The translations under genes were made by a program, and so were the position numbers. Below, one piece after another: positions 8,872 to 16,555 of a DNA stretch of 64,000 nt. Under the pieces are notes generated by a model, which saw nothing but the letters and a program-made list of their open reading frames with translations, made no database searches and was not told the origin of the DNA. Origin of the DNA: Alphaproteobacteria bacterium (GTDB lineage Bacteria; Pseudomonadota; Alphaproteobacteria; Caulobacterales; Parvularculaceae); NCBI GenBank assembly GCA_016125425.1, contig WGLT01000020.1, positions 1-64,000 on the forward strand. The letters are read 5' to 3'. The first letter of the stretch is position 1. Every line of letters starts with the position of its first letter.

Positions 8872-9419
8872 CTGGCGCCTCCTTCGGCGCGCGCCCTCGC
8901 GGAGTTCGCGGAGAGCGCATCAAATGCCACATAAAGAGCCGCTGCGGCCGCTACGAAAATGATGATCCATGCGACATCCAACGGGCCAATCTGCCGAACA
9001 GATCTCGGCGCGGCCAACGCAAACGCCGCGGCGGCGAGCACGCCATTCCGAACCAGCAGCCTCCAGGTCAGCCCGCTCGAGTCGGGCGAACCGCCGAAAT
9101 GGCATCCGCAATCGATGGCGATGCGTCCGCGCGCGATATTTATTCCAATGGCCAAACCATAGGACGTGAACAGCAACGCCGCGGCAATTCCGGCGACAGC
9201 TTGTGACGCCGGCGTCACAAGGGCGGCGGCGATAGCCATTTCGGCCGCGATCGCCGCTGCTCCAACATAAACGGCCGCCCATGCCGGAACGATCCGGAAA
9301 TTGCGGACTATCTGAAAGAATTTGCCGGTCTCAGATAGTTTATGCATCGCGCTGAGCGCCAAAAGCAGAGCAATCGAAATTGCGAAGCACCAAGCTATGG
9401 TCGGATCAAATAACGTCAT
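8868..9419 (-). CDS. aauE: MauE-like membrane protein for amine dehydrogenase maturation
   Basis: A 183-residue membrane protein of the MauE/DoxX-like family, with about five hydrophobic helices and a conserved cysteine pair in IDCGCHFGG near the third/fourth helix. It is expected to feed electrons or disulfides to AauD in the periplasm during maturation of the TTQ subunit. I chose the ATG at 9419 because GGAG lies eight bases upstream, inside the end of aauB, and because this gives the usual family length; a start at 9488 would add 23 residues inside aauB. It overlaps aauD by four bases. Confidence 0.88.
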   Translation of the reverse strand: MTLFDPTIAWCFAISIALLLALSAMHKLSETGKFFQIVRNFRIVPAWAAVYVGAAAIAAEMAIAAALVTPASQAVAGIAAALLFTSYGLAIGINIARGRIAIDCGCHFGGSPDSSGLTWRLLVRNGVLAAAAFALAAPRSVRQIGPLDVAWIIIFVAAAAALYVAFDALSANSARARAEGGAR

Positions 9420-9424
9420 TCCCG

Positions 9425-10645
9425 TCACTCCGCTCCATATGCGGCGAACGGAGTAATCACCATCTGCCCGCCAATGCGGCGCAGCCATTTTCCGCTCTGC
9501 GCGTCAAAAACGTCGAATGATCCATCCAGCCTGAAGGCCGCCAAATACGGAGTATCTCCCTTCGTAACCTCTATTAGCGCGCTCTCCTCTTTGAGTTTAA
9601 TACGCCGAATCGTTTCATGGGTCTTGGGATCGATAACCCAGACCTCCTTTGCTCCGGTGTCATGATCGTCCGGAGTCGCATTCTTCCGCATCAAGATATA
9701 GAGCAGGCCGTCCTTATCGCTCGCCTCTAACTGCCAGCCAGACGGAAGCCACTTGCCGCGCGCACTTTTGCCTCCTTTTGATTTGAATAGCCCGAACGGC
9801 CCCGCTCTCTTCTTTTTCGGCGGCTCGATCGTCCACGCTTCCCCGGGAACCGCTTCGGCGCCATTAAAATCGATGGGTTGGATCCGCCCCCCATAGCTCG
9901 GGAAATAACCGACGCCGTCGATGATCGTCGGGCGGGTAAAAATCGGATCTTCGTCGATGTTCTGGAACGGCTCGCTCATCGACTGGGAGATTAACTTGCC
10001 CTGCGCGTCAAGATGCGTGGTCGCGACGGCGCCGTTGCCGCAAAAGCTTGCGAAGCCGCCGCCGCCAAGAGGATAAGCGTCCGTACAACCGGGAATATCA
10101 ATATCGCCGACAATTCGGCGATTGACGAGATCAACGACCGTAACAGAAGCTGCGGGAGTGAAATTGAAAACATAAGCGAATTTTTCATCAGCCGAGAGCT
10201 GAAACGCGCCGGATTCCGTTAGAATCTGCGCTCGCTTGGCGCCAGGAAGGACAATTTCGCCGATCTCACGCAGGCTCGATTTGTCGTAGATGGTCAGAAC
10301 GTCCGTCCGAACGCCGCGGGAGCCGCGCGAATAGAACGTCTCGACCGTATAGAGCTCGGGACGCGTCTTCGCTTGCGCAAAAAAACCGAACTGCGCAAGG
10401 CTCAGCAATCCTTTCTCGTGCCGAACAGAAGCGCCAATGTCGGCGATCACAACCTTTCCGCCTTCCATGGCGAAAAAGTTCGGATCCACGATGAATATCC
10501 AGTCCTTCGGATATTGCTCAGGAAGCGAGTTAACGTTTGGCGTCGGCTCGATTGGCAGCTGAGCCTGAACCGGCAGCGACAGTCCCAAACAAAGCGCCGC
10601 AGCGCAAATAGCCAGAAGTGCGCCGCGTTCGCGTCGAAGCGCCAT
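9425..10645 (-). CDS. aauB: aralkylamine/methylamine dehydrogenase heavy subunit
   Basis: The 406-residue heavy subunit, a periplasmic seven-bladed beta-propeller that holds the TTQ subunit. A signal peptide ends near VQAQ. Family landmarks include ETFYSRGSRGVRTDVLTIYD and DEDPIF, close to what I recall of A. faecalis AauB. The ATG at 10645 follows a strong AGGAGG; 23 upstream codons are open but unlikely. It is the first gene of the aauBEDA-cytochrome run, so the operon promoter should lie in the 200 bases before it. About a dozen extra residues, rich in Lys and Gly (about 276-298), interrupt the usual W...WxPxGW region. Confidence 0.92.
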   Translation of the reverse strand: MALRRERGALLAICAAALCLGLSLPVQAQLPIEPTPNVNSLPEQYPKDWIFIVDPNFFAMEGGKVVIADIGASVRHEKGLLSLAQFGFFAQAKTRPELYTVETFYSRGSRGVRTDVLTIYDKSSLREIGEIVLPGAKRAQILTESGAFQLSADEKFAYVFNFTPAASVTVVDLVNRRIVGDIDIPGCTDAYPLGGGGFASFCGNGAVATTHLDAQGKLISQSMSEPFQNIDEDPIFTRPTIIDGVGYFPSYGGRIQPIDFNGAEAVPGEAWTIEPPKKKRAGPFGLFKSKGGKSARGKWLPSGWQLEASDKDGLLYILMRKNATPDDHDTGAKEVWVIDPKTHETIRRIKLKEESALIEVTKGDTPYLAAFRLDGSFDVFDAQSGKWLRRIGGQMVITPFAAYGAE

Positions 10646-10705
10646 GCCCCTCTCCTCCTGTTGCGCCGGCCAGAAGGCGCAAGCTCGCGGACGCCCGTCC
10701 AACAC

Positions 10706-10721
10706 TAGGACCAACGTCCTA
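10706..10721. promoter_or_regulatory. perfect palindrome upstream of aauB, possible operator
   Basis: TAGGAC-CAAC-GTCCTA is a perfect six-base inverted repeat with a four-base spacer, about 60 bases upstream of the aauB start in the only promoter-sized gap of the cluster. The TetR-family gene next door is an obvious candidate regulator, but nothing in the sequence proves the pairing. No convincing sigma-70 or sigma-54 promoter was found around it. Confidence 0.45.
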
Positions 10722-10846
10722 ACCCAAGGAGAAAATGACGCTCTTTGTTTCCGCGGTCAAGTCCAGAAGCAATTTCTGCCAAAAAGCGGTCCGCAGTCGC
10801 GACGCGCCGCTAAATAAGAATGACTCGCAACACTGTCGGGCCGACT

Positions 10847-11530
10847 TTATCCGGCCAGTTTTCGCGCGGATTTGGCGACGGGCTTCAGCCCGCGGATCGC
10901 CCGCGCATCGATGGATTCAATGAGAGACACGAAGCTTGATACGGCGACATTGATGATCTCGGACGCGACGGCTCTCTTCTCCCGGCCGTATCCGATGAAC
11001 ATGGTGTGCCCTTCCATCGAGGCGGACACGAACAGAGCCAGGATGTCCCGATCCTTTTTGCGGAGATCAGGCCGCATGCTTCCGATTATCTCCGCCAGGG
11101 CGTCGCGCTCGATCTGATATACAAAACTCATCTCCGCCGCCGCCACTTCATCGTGATTGGCCAGCGCCCATAACGCAGGGAAAAAATTCGTGGTTTCTTT
11201 CGTGCCGAGATCGCCCATGATGAAGCGGACGAATTCCTCCAAGCGTTCGGCGGGAGAATTCTTGGGGTCCTTGATAATCCGTTCAAAATCCTCGACGTAA
11301 CCCTGGATGACCGCCTCGAGAAGGTCGTGCAGAAGGTCGCGTTTGTTGGCGTAATAATAGGACAGATTGCCCACCGTGATGCCTACCCGCTTTGCGATGT
11401 TACGCATCGTCAGGCGCGGATACCCTTCCTCGACGAGCACGTCCCGGGCGGCGTTCAGAATATCAGCCACCGCCTGTTGACCGCGCCTCGAGTTGGAGTT
11501 GTCCCGTCCCTGGGGTTTGAGTTTTCGCAT
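10847..11530 (-). CDS. TetR/AcrR family transcriptional regulator
   Basis: A 227-residue regulator with an N-terminal TetR helix-turn-helix (LTMRNIAKRVGITVGNLSYYYANKRDLL region, about residues 44-70) and a variable ligand-binding C-terminus. The ATG at 11530 starts MRKLKPQ; the frame is open for 44 more codons upstream, but those encode an unlikely hydrophobic stretch and overlap the promoter. It is transcribed in the same direction as aauB and lies about 200 bases upstream of it. It also diverges from the metallo-hydrolase/monooxygenase unit, so it could control either or both. The ligand is unknown. Confidence 0.9.
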   Translation of the reverse strand: MRKLKPQGRDNSNSRRGQQAVADILNAARDVLVEEGYPRLTMRNIAKRVGITVGNLSYYYANKRDLLHDLLEAVIQGYVEDFERIIKDPKNSPAERLEEFVRFIMGDLGTKETTNFFPALWALANHDEVAAAEMSFVYQIERDALAEIIGSMRPDLRKKDRDILALFVSASMEGHTMFIGYGREKRAVASEIINVAVSSFVSLIESIDARAIRGLKPVAKSARKLAG

Positions 11531-11588
11531 ATTCTTTTCACCGCAGAAGCTGATGATGTTCTGTGAATATAATAAAATTACAAGAAGT

Positions 11589-11617
11589 GTTATACTCCAT
11601 GAATAAGATTCTATCAA
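11589..11617 (-). promoter_or_regulatory. sigma-70 promoter of the TetR gene
   Basis: On the minus strand TTGATA (11612-11617) and TATAAC (11589-11594) are separated by exactly 17 bases, each one mismatch from the consensus. Transcription would begin near 11580, about 50 bases before the TetR start codon. The region is clearly AT-rich compared with its surroundings. Confidence 0.6.
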
Positions 11618-11788
11618 AAGAAAGTGATGCTCCGCGCCATTTGTCTCAGTCGGACTCATCAACGCGGCGGGACTTGAACGAAGCGATTCTCGGGCCTAGC
11701 AATCCCCGCCTCAAAGCGTTACTTGTACGGATAATCGCCGCCTTCCGTTTCGCGCAGCCGCCCAGACAAGCCTGCCAGGAGGAAATTG

Positions 11789-12748
11789 ATGTCGAAACCG
11801 TTCGCTTCATCCGGAGATCTCAGCGAAAAACGGGAGACCTTGGAGATACTCGCCGACGGCGTTTTCGCGCTCACCGCGGAAGGGGACCCGAATGTAGGCG
11901 CGATCGAAGGCGAGGAATTCCTCGTTGCGTTTGACGCGCGCGCGACGCCGGTCGCTGCAAGAAGCTGGCTTGAGACTTTGCGTCAGCACACCGGGAAGAA
12001 AATTCGCTATCTCGTTCTGTCTCACTATCATGCTGTCCGCACGCTCGGCGCGTCCGCGTTCGAGGCCGACGAAATTGTCGCGCATGAAAACACCCGCCTG
12101 CTCATTGACGAACGCGGGGCGGATGACTGGAAATCCGAACTCGGACGCATGCCGCGCCTGTTTCGCGAGCCGGACTCGATACCGGGGCTCACCCATCCGA
12201 CCGTGACCTTCCGCGAAGCGATGACGATAGACCTTGGCGGCGATCGAGGCGATCTTGTTCTTGAATATTGCGGCCGCGGACATACGGCCGGCGATATCGT
12301 CGCCTGGCTCCCCAAGCAACGCATCCTCTTCGCAGGCGATCTCGTGGAGGCGCAAGCCGCTTTGTATACCGGCGACGCCTTCCACGCCGAATGGTCGACG
12401 AAAACGCTCGATCGGATGCTGAGCTTCGAGGCCGACGCCTTGATCGGCGGCCGCGGGCCGGTGGCCAAGGGCCGCAAGGCGGTCACAGCGGCGATCGAGC
12501 AAACGCGGGAGTTTCTGACGATCATGCAAGACAAGGTGCGCAGCGTGCATCGGCGCGGCGGCTCCGTGAAGGAAGCGTTCGAAGACGCTCACTCGGCGCT
12601 TGCTCCGAAATTCGGAAAGTGGCCGATCTTCGAACACTGCATGCCGTTCAATGTGCAACGCTTGTGGGACGAACTCGACGGCGTCGACTGGCCGCGTATC
12701 TGGACGGCCGCGCGCGACCGCGAAGTGTGGGAAAAACTTCAGGACTGA
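11789..12748 (+). CDS. metallo-beta-lactamase-fold hydrolase with an altered metal motif
   Basis: A 319-residue protein of the metallo-beta-lactamase fold. The family motif HxHxDH reads HYHAVR here: His79 and His81 are kept, while Asp and His of the second metal site are Val83 and Arg84. GRGH (His165) and AGD (Asp184) are kept, but the last histidine is replaced in IGGRGP (Arg222). All ligands specific to the second metal are therefore lost, while the three-His first site remains. The ATG at 11789 follows AGGAGG. It is the first gene of a unit with an FAD monooxygenase and a DUF2783 protein. The reaction is unknown; a hydrolase for a product of the monooxygenase is one guess. Confidence 0.82.
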   Translation: MSKPFASSGDLSEKRETLEILADGVFALTAEGDPNVGAIEGEEFLVAFDARATPVAARSWLETLRQHTGKKIRYLVLSHYHAVRTLGASAFEADEIVAHENTRLLIDERGADDWKSELGRMPRLFREPDSIPGLTHPTVTFREAMTIDLGGDRGDLVLEYCGRGHTAGDIVAWLPKQRILFAGDLVEAQAALYTGDAFHAEWSTKTLDRMLSFEADALIGGRGPVAKGRKAVTAAIEQTREFLTIMQDKVRSVHRRGGSVKEAFEDAHSALAPKFGKWPIFEHCMPFNVQRLWDELDGVDWPRIWTAARDREVWEKLQD

Positions 12749-12772
12749 ACAAAGCTTGCGGACCGCCCGCCT

Positions 12773-14437
12773 ATGATGAGCGTCAGTGGAATTCCCGTTT
12801 GGAAGGAATATGGCTATCGGCCGGCGATCGGTTCCCGGGCGGGCGAAACCGAGACTGTCCCGATTTTGATTGTCGGCGCCGGACCGATCGGCCTCGCCAT
12901 GGCGCTCGATCTCGGCAGACGCGGCCGCCGCGTCGTCGTATTGAACGCGCTTGCGTTCATCCCCCGCGGCTCCAAAGCGATCTGCTTCTCCAAAAGATCG
13001 CTCGAAATTTATGACCGTCTCGGCGTCGGCGACCGTCTGCTTGAAAAAGGCGTCGTCTGGGAAAAGGGCAAAGTGTTCTGGCGAGGCGATCCCGCGCCCG
13101 TCTATGAGTTCGATCTTTTGCCCGTGAAGCATCAGAAATTTCCGGCGTTCATCAACATTCAGCAATACTATGTCGAAGAATACCTTCTCGACGCCATAGC
13201 TCCTCTTTCCAATGTCGAAGTCCGCTGGCGTCACGAACTCGTCGGGATCGCTCCCCACGCCGGAGGCGCCAAAGCCGAAATCGAAACGCCAGAAGGGCGC
13301 TATTTCATCGAAGCGGATTTCGTCATCGCGTGCGACGGCAGCAAATCGACGGTTCGCCGTTTGCTCGGGCTGGATTTCGACGGAAGAGTCTTCGAGGACA
13401 ATTTCCTCATCGCCGACGTCAAGTTCGACCAGGAAAGACCGACGGAGCGCTGGTTTCAATTTGAACCGCCCTACCCCGGATACTCCAGCCTTATTCACAA
13501 ACAGCCCGACGGCGTGTGGCGGCTCGACTTCCAGCTCGGACGGGACATCGACAAGAAGGAGGCGATCAAGCCCGAAAATGTCGAGCCGTTCGTTCGAGGC
13601 TTTCTCGGAGACGACATTGAATTCGAATTTGAATGGCTCTCTGTCTATACTTTCCAATGCCGGCGCATGCGTCGATTTGTGCACGGACGTATCATTTTCG
13701 CCGGCGACTCCGCTCACCTCGTATCTCCTTTCGGCGCGAGAGGCTGCAATGGCGGGATGCAAGACATCGATAATCTGGGGTGGAAGCTGGACAGAGTCCT
13801 GAGCGGGCTATCGCCGGAATCGCTGCTCGAGAGCTATAATGACGAGGCGACGTTCGTCGCCGACGAAAACATTCTGAACTCAACGCGATCCACAAACTTC
13901 ATGACGCCGAGAACGCGCATGGAGAAGATATTCCGCGACTCCGTGCTTGAACTCTCGCGCGATTTCGCCTTCGCGCGGCCTTTCGTCAACTCAGGGCGGC
14001 TTTCCGTGGCCGTTCCCTATTCGAATTCGCCTCTTAATACTCCTGATACGGATGTTTTTTCCGCCGGCCCCAAAGCGGGCGCGACCGCAATCGACGCGCC
14101 TCTCATATCGGATCGCGGAAAGACATGGCTTCTTTCCCGCCTTGGCGACCGGTTCATCGCCCTCTATTTCGCCGATGACGATGCGGGCGCGGCGTCTTTG
14201 CAGGCCGATCTCGGGGGTGACATACAAGTCGTGCAAATCGCTCAATCCGGACCGGCGACGAAATCCCGTCTCGTTGACGTCGAAGGACTCGCGCGGAGCC
14301 GGTTCGGCGCGCAAGACGGCGCGTGCTATCTCGTAAGGCCCGATCAGCATGTCGCCGGACGCTGGCTCAAGGCGGATTCGGCGAAAATCCGCAGGGCGCA
14401 TGAAAGAGCCTGCGCAAGCCAGGGAGGCGCGAAATGA
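12773..14437 (+). CDS. FAD-dependent aromatic-type monooxygenase
   Basis: A 554-residue flavoprotein monooxygenase of the PheA/MhpA-like group. It has the FAD-binding GAGPIG at 35-40, the DG motif CDGSKSTVR near 190, and the GD motif FAGDSAHLVSPFGARG near 310, followed by a thioredoxin-like C-terminal domain of the usual length. Such enzymes use NAD(P)H and oxygen to hydroxylate aromatic rings, commonly phenols. It follows the metallo-hydrolase gene by 24 bases and overlaps the DUF2783 gene by four (ATGA). In this catabolic region it may attack an aromatic intermediate of amine breakdown, which is inference. No clear ribosome site decides between the two adjacent ATG codons at its start. Confidence 0.9.
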   Translation: MMSVSGIPVWKEYGYRPAIGSRAGETETVPILIVGAGPIGLAMALDLGRRGRRVVVLNALAFIPRGSKAICFSKRSLEIYDRLGVGDRLLEKGVVWEKGKVFWRGDPAPVYEFDLLPVKHQKFPAFINIQQYYVEEYLLDAIAPLSNVEVRWRHELVGIAPHAGGAKAEIETPEGRYFIEADFVIACDGSKSTVRRLLGLDFDGRVFEDNFLIADVKFDQERPTERWFQFEPPYPGYSSLIHKQPDGVWRLDFQLGRDIDKKEAIKPENVEPFVRGFLGDDIEFEFEWLSVYTFQCRRMRRFVHGRIIFAGDSAHLVSPFGARGCNGGMQDIDNLGWKLDRVLSGLSPESLLESYNDEATFVADENILNSTRSTNFMTPRTRMEKIFRDSVLELSRDFAFARPFVNSGRLSVAVPYSNSPLNTPDTDVFSAGPKAGATAIDAPLISDRGKTWLLSRLGDRFIALYFADDDAGAASLQADLGGDIQVVQIAQSGPATKSRLVDVEGLARSRFGAQDGACYLVRPDQHVAGRWLKADSAKIRRAHERACASQGGAK

Positions 14438-14637
14438 GTTTGAAACTCGACATCAATACGACTGCGCCCGACGATATCTACGACTCTCTTATACGGATGC
14501 ATGAAGGCCTCGATGACGAACAAAGCGCGCATGTGAATGCGCGCATGATCCTTCTTTTGGCGAATCATATCGGAGATCCCGCCGTGATCGCGGAGGCCGC
14601 GCGCATCGCCCGAAGCGCCTATGCCCCGGACCTTTGA
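14434..14637 (+). CDS. DUF2783 small protein
   Basis: A 67-residue acidic helical protein resembling the DUF2783 family, recognised by the segment EGLDDEQSAHVNARMILLL followed by ANHIGD. It has no signal peptide, no cysteine and no predicted membrane helix. It is translationally coupled to the monooxygenase by an ATGA overlap, so a role as a small partner or stabilising subunit of that enzyme is plausible; no function is established to my knowledge. It ends 30 bases before the convergent P450 gene. Confidence 0.8.
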   Translation: MSLKLDINTTAPDDIYDSLIRMHEGLDDEQSAHVNARMILLLANHIGDPAVIAEAARIARSAYAPDL

Positions 14638-14666
14638 AGTCCGGCCGGCGGATGACGCTCGCAGGC

Positions 14667-15911
14667 TCACGCGAACTCCACAGGATAGGACAGAAATCCC
14701 CGGAATCGCGCGCGTCCGCCGCGCCTGGCTTCGCCTGACCGCCGAAACGAAGGAACCCGCTCAAGCAAGCGGCCGATTGCGATGCGCCCTTCCATGCGCG
14801 CCAGCGTCATTCCGGCGCAGGCGTGGGCGCCGCCGCCGAAGGCGAGGTGCCGGTTGGGAGATCTCGCGATATCCAGCCTGTCCGGTTCGGGAAACTGCGC
14901 AGGATCGCGGTTGGCCGCGCCGATGCCTAACGTGATGAGCGCGCCTTCTTCGAGCCGCACGCCGCCGATCTCCGCATCCTCCAGCAGACGTCGGTTCCCC
15001 AACTGGTTCGAACTTTCGAATCTGAGGAACTCCTCCACGGCGGACTCGATCAAATCCGGCTCCGAACGCAGACGGCGCATTTGGTCGGGATGATCGAGGA
15101 GCGCCGCCACGCCGTTGCCGATCAGGTTTGTCGTCGTCTCATGGCCGGCGTTGAGCAAGAAAATGCAATTCTGAACCAATTCGACGTCGCTCAGTTTCTC
15201 GCCGATTTCGGTTCTTTCAGCGAGGAGCATGCCGAGCACCTCCCCGCCTTCCGCGAGGCGGCCCTTTCTGTACCGGTCAATGTGCCGCTCGAGATATTCC
15301 GAAAACTCCGTAACCGAACGATTTCCCCAGTCGAGCGCCGCTTGTGTCGGGGCGGGCTCCAGGGCGCCGAGAATGGCGAGAGACCAGTTCCGCAGCGGGC
15401 CCCGCTCGCTGGTCGGCACGCCGAGCATATCGCCGATGATTTGCACCGGAAGACCCGCCGCGTAATCGCTGATCACATCCATGCCGCCGCGCTTCAGCGC
15501 GTTGTCAAGCATCGCGTCGACCATGGACACGAATCTCGGCTCCATAAGCTTCAGCGCGCGGGGCGTAAAAGCCGGCGCGAGAAGCTTCCTAACCCGGGTG
15601 TGAAGCGGCGGATCGTTGAAAACGAGGCTCGTCGTATGATGCAGATAAAGGGGAGAATCCCCGAATTTCGGCTTGAACTCGATTTTCTTGTCGGAGCTGA
15701 ATCGCGGGTCGCGATAGATGCCCGCCACATCGACGTAACGCGTCAGAAACACGCCGCCGTCCGGTTCGCGGTGAACGGGATCAAAATCGCGAAGCAGCTT
15801 ATAGGTCGGATACGGATTTTCGAGAAAACTCGCGTCTATGTTTCGCAAGGAAAACGCCCTGGCGCGCTTTACGTCATCGGCGGAGGAAATTGACTGACTA
15901 TCCGGCGTCAT
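14667..15911 (-). CDS. cytochrome P450
   Basis: A soluble 414-residue bacterial P450. The I-helix oxygen-activation motif AGHETTT lies near 250, the K-helix ExxR motif near 295 (EEFLRF with following Arg), and the haem loop FGGGAHACAG holds the thiolate Cys365. Its start at 15911 has GGAG about ten bases upstream. No ferredoxin or ferredoxin reductase gene is adjacent, so its redox partners must be elsewhere. It converges with the monooxygenase unit and is the last gene of the accessory block before the tRNA. The substrate is unknown. Confidence 0.92.
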   Translation of the reverse strand: MTPDSQSISSADDVKRARAFSLRNIDASFLENPYPTYKLLRDFDPVHREPDGGVFLTRYVDVAGIYRDPRFSSDKKIEFKPKFGDSPLYLHHTTSLVFNDPPLHTRVRKLLAPAFTPRALKLMEPRFVSMVDAMLDNALKRGGMDVISDYAAGLPVQIIGDMLGVPTSERGPLRNWSLAILGALEPAPTQAALDWGNRSVTEFSEYLERHIDRYRKGRLAEGGEVLGMLLAERTEIGEKLSDVELVQNCIFLLNAGHETTTNLIGNGVAALLDHPDQMRRLRSEPDLIESAVEEFLRFESSNQLGNRRLLEDAEIGGVRLEEGALITLGIGAANRDPAQFPEPDRLDIARSPNRHLAFGGGAHACAGMTLARMEGRIAIGRLLERVPSFRRSGEARRGGRARFRGFLSYPVEFA

Positions 15912-16322
15912 CTGCGCGTCTCCGCATTGGCGGTTATCTTGTCGCTTTGAAGCTGCGTCTTCCCTGAACCGCGCTCGTCATGCGCGTTTTTATGGTGAAT
16001 ACCCCACGGACTGCGCCTTGGCGAGCGCGCCTTGCATGCGGCGACGCGACAGCGCAAGCGCGCGCATCCGCAATCGTCCGCGCAAGGCCGAATGCGGCCC
16101 GTTTTTTCCTGCGGCGATATCGTTTCGCCGAAAGACGCCGCCGCGCAAGCGCGAAGGCGCAGCGCGCACGGAAAATCCGCTTCCGTCGTCGCTGACAATG
16201 GTTTGCGCTCGCGCGACAGGCCGCTCGCCGGCTTATCGGACCGGCAAGACGCGCTCGCGCCGGCCCGAAGCGCGGGCGCCCCCTGCGGGCGGCTCGGGCG
16301 GTCGGGATTTCGGGTCTGAAAG
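15912..16322. other. gap between P450 and tRNA-Tyr, no gene seen
   Basis: About 410 bases of GCGC-rich sequence. Open frames on both strands have no family resemblance or ribosome site and look like high-GC shadows. A short hairpin GGCCG-AATG-CGGCC (16086-16099) followed by six T (16102-16107) resembles a plus-strand terminator, but no plus-strand gene precedes it. No integrase or repeat of the tRNA end was found here. Confidence 0.5.
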
Positions 16323-16408
16323 TGGTGGAGGGGGGTGGATTCGAACCACCGTACGCCGAAGCGGGCAGATTTACAGTCTGCTGGATTTAACCACTCTCCC
16401 ACCCCTCC
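16323..16408 (-). tRNA. tRNA-Tyr (anticodon GTA)
   Basis: An 86-base tRNA with encoded CCA. The acceptor stem GGAGGGG pairs with CCCCTCC, followed by A and CCA. The anticodon loop reads CTGTAAA with GTA, and the extra arm is long (CCCGCTTCGGCGTAC), as expected for bacterial tRNA-Tyr. The T-arm contains GGTTCGAATCC. Its 3' end faces the accessory region to the left. Confidence 0.97.
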
Positions 16409-16555
16409 AGGGCCGAGACCGCCGGTCGAACGCGGCTGCGCCGCCCGCCCGGCTCCATTCGGGAGAACGGCGTCTATAGCGGCGCGCGCTTCGCGCCGCA
16501 ACCTGCCCGCGCCCGCGCTATCGCGCGCGCTTGGAACGCGATATGGAGCGGGCCC

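Noticed and set aside
10740-10800. TGGCAG...TTGCT upstream of aauB as a sigma-54 promoter
   Set aside because: The spacing between the GG and GC elements is two bases too short.
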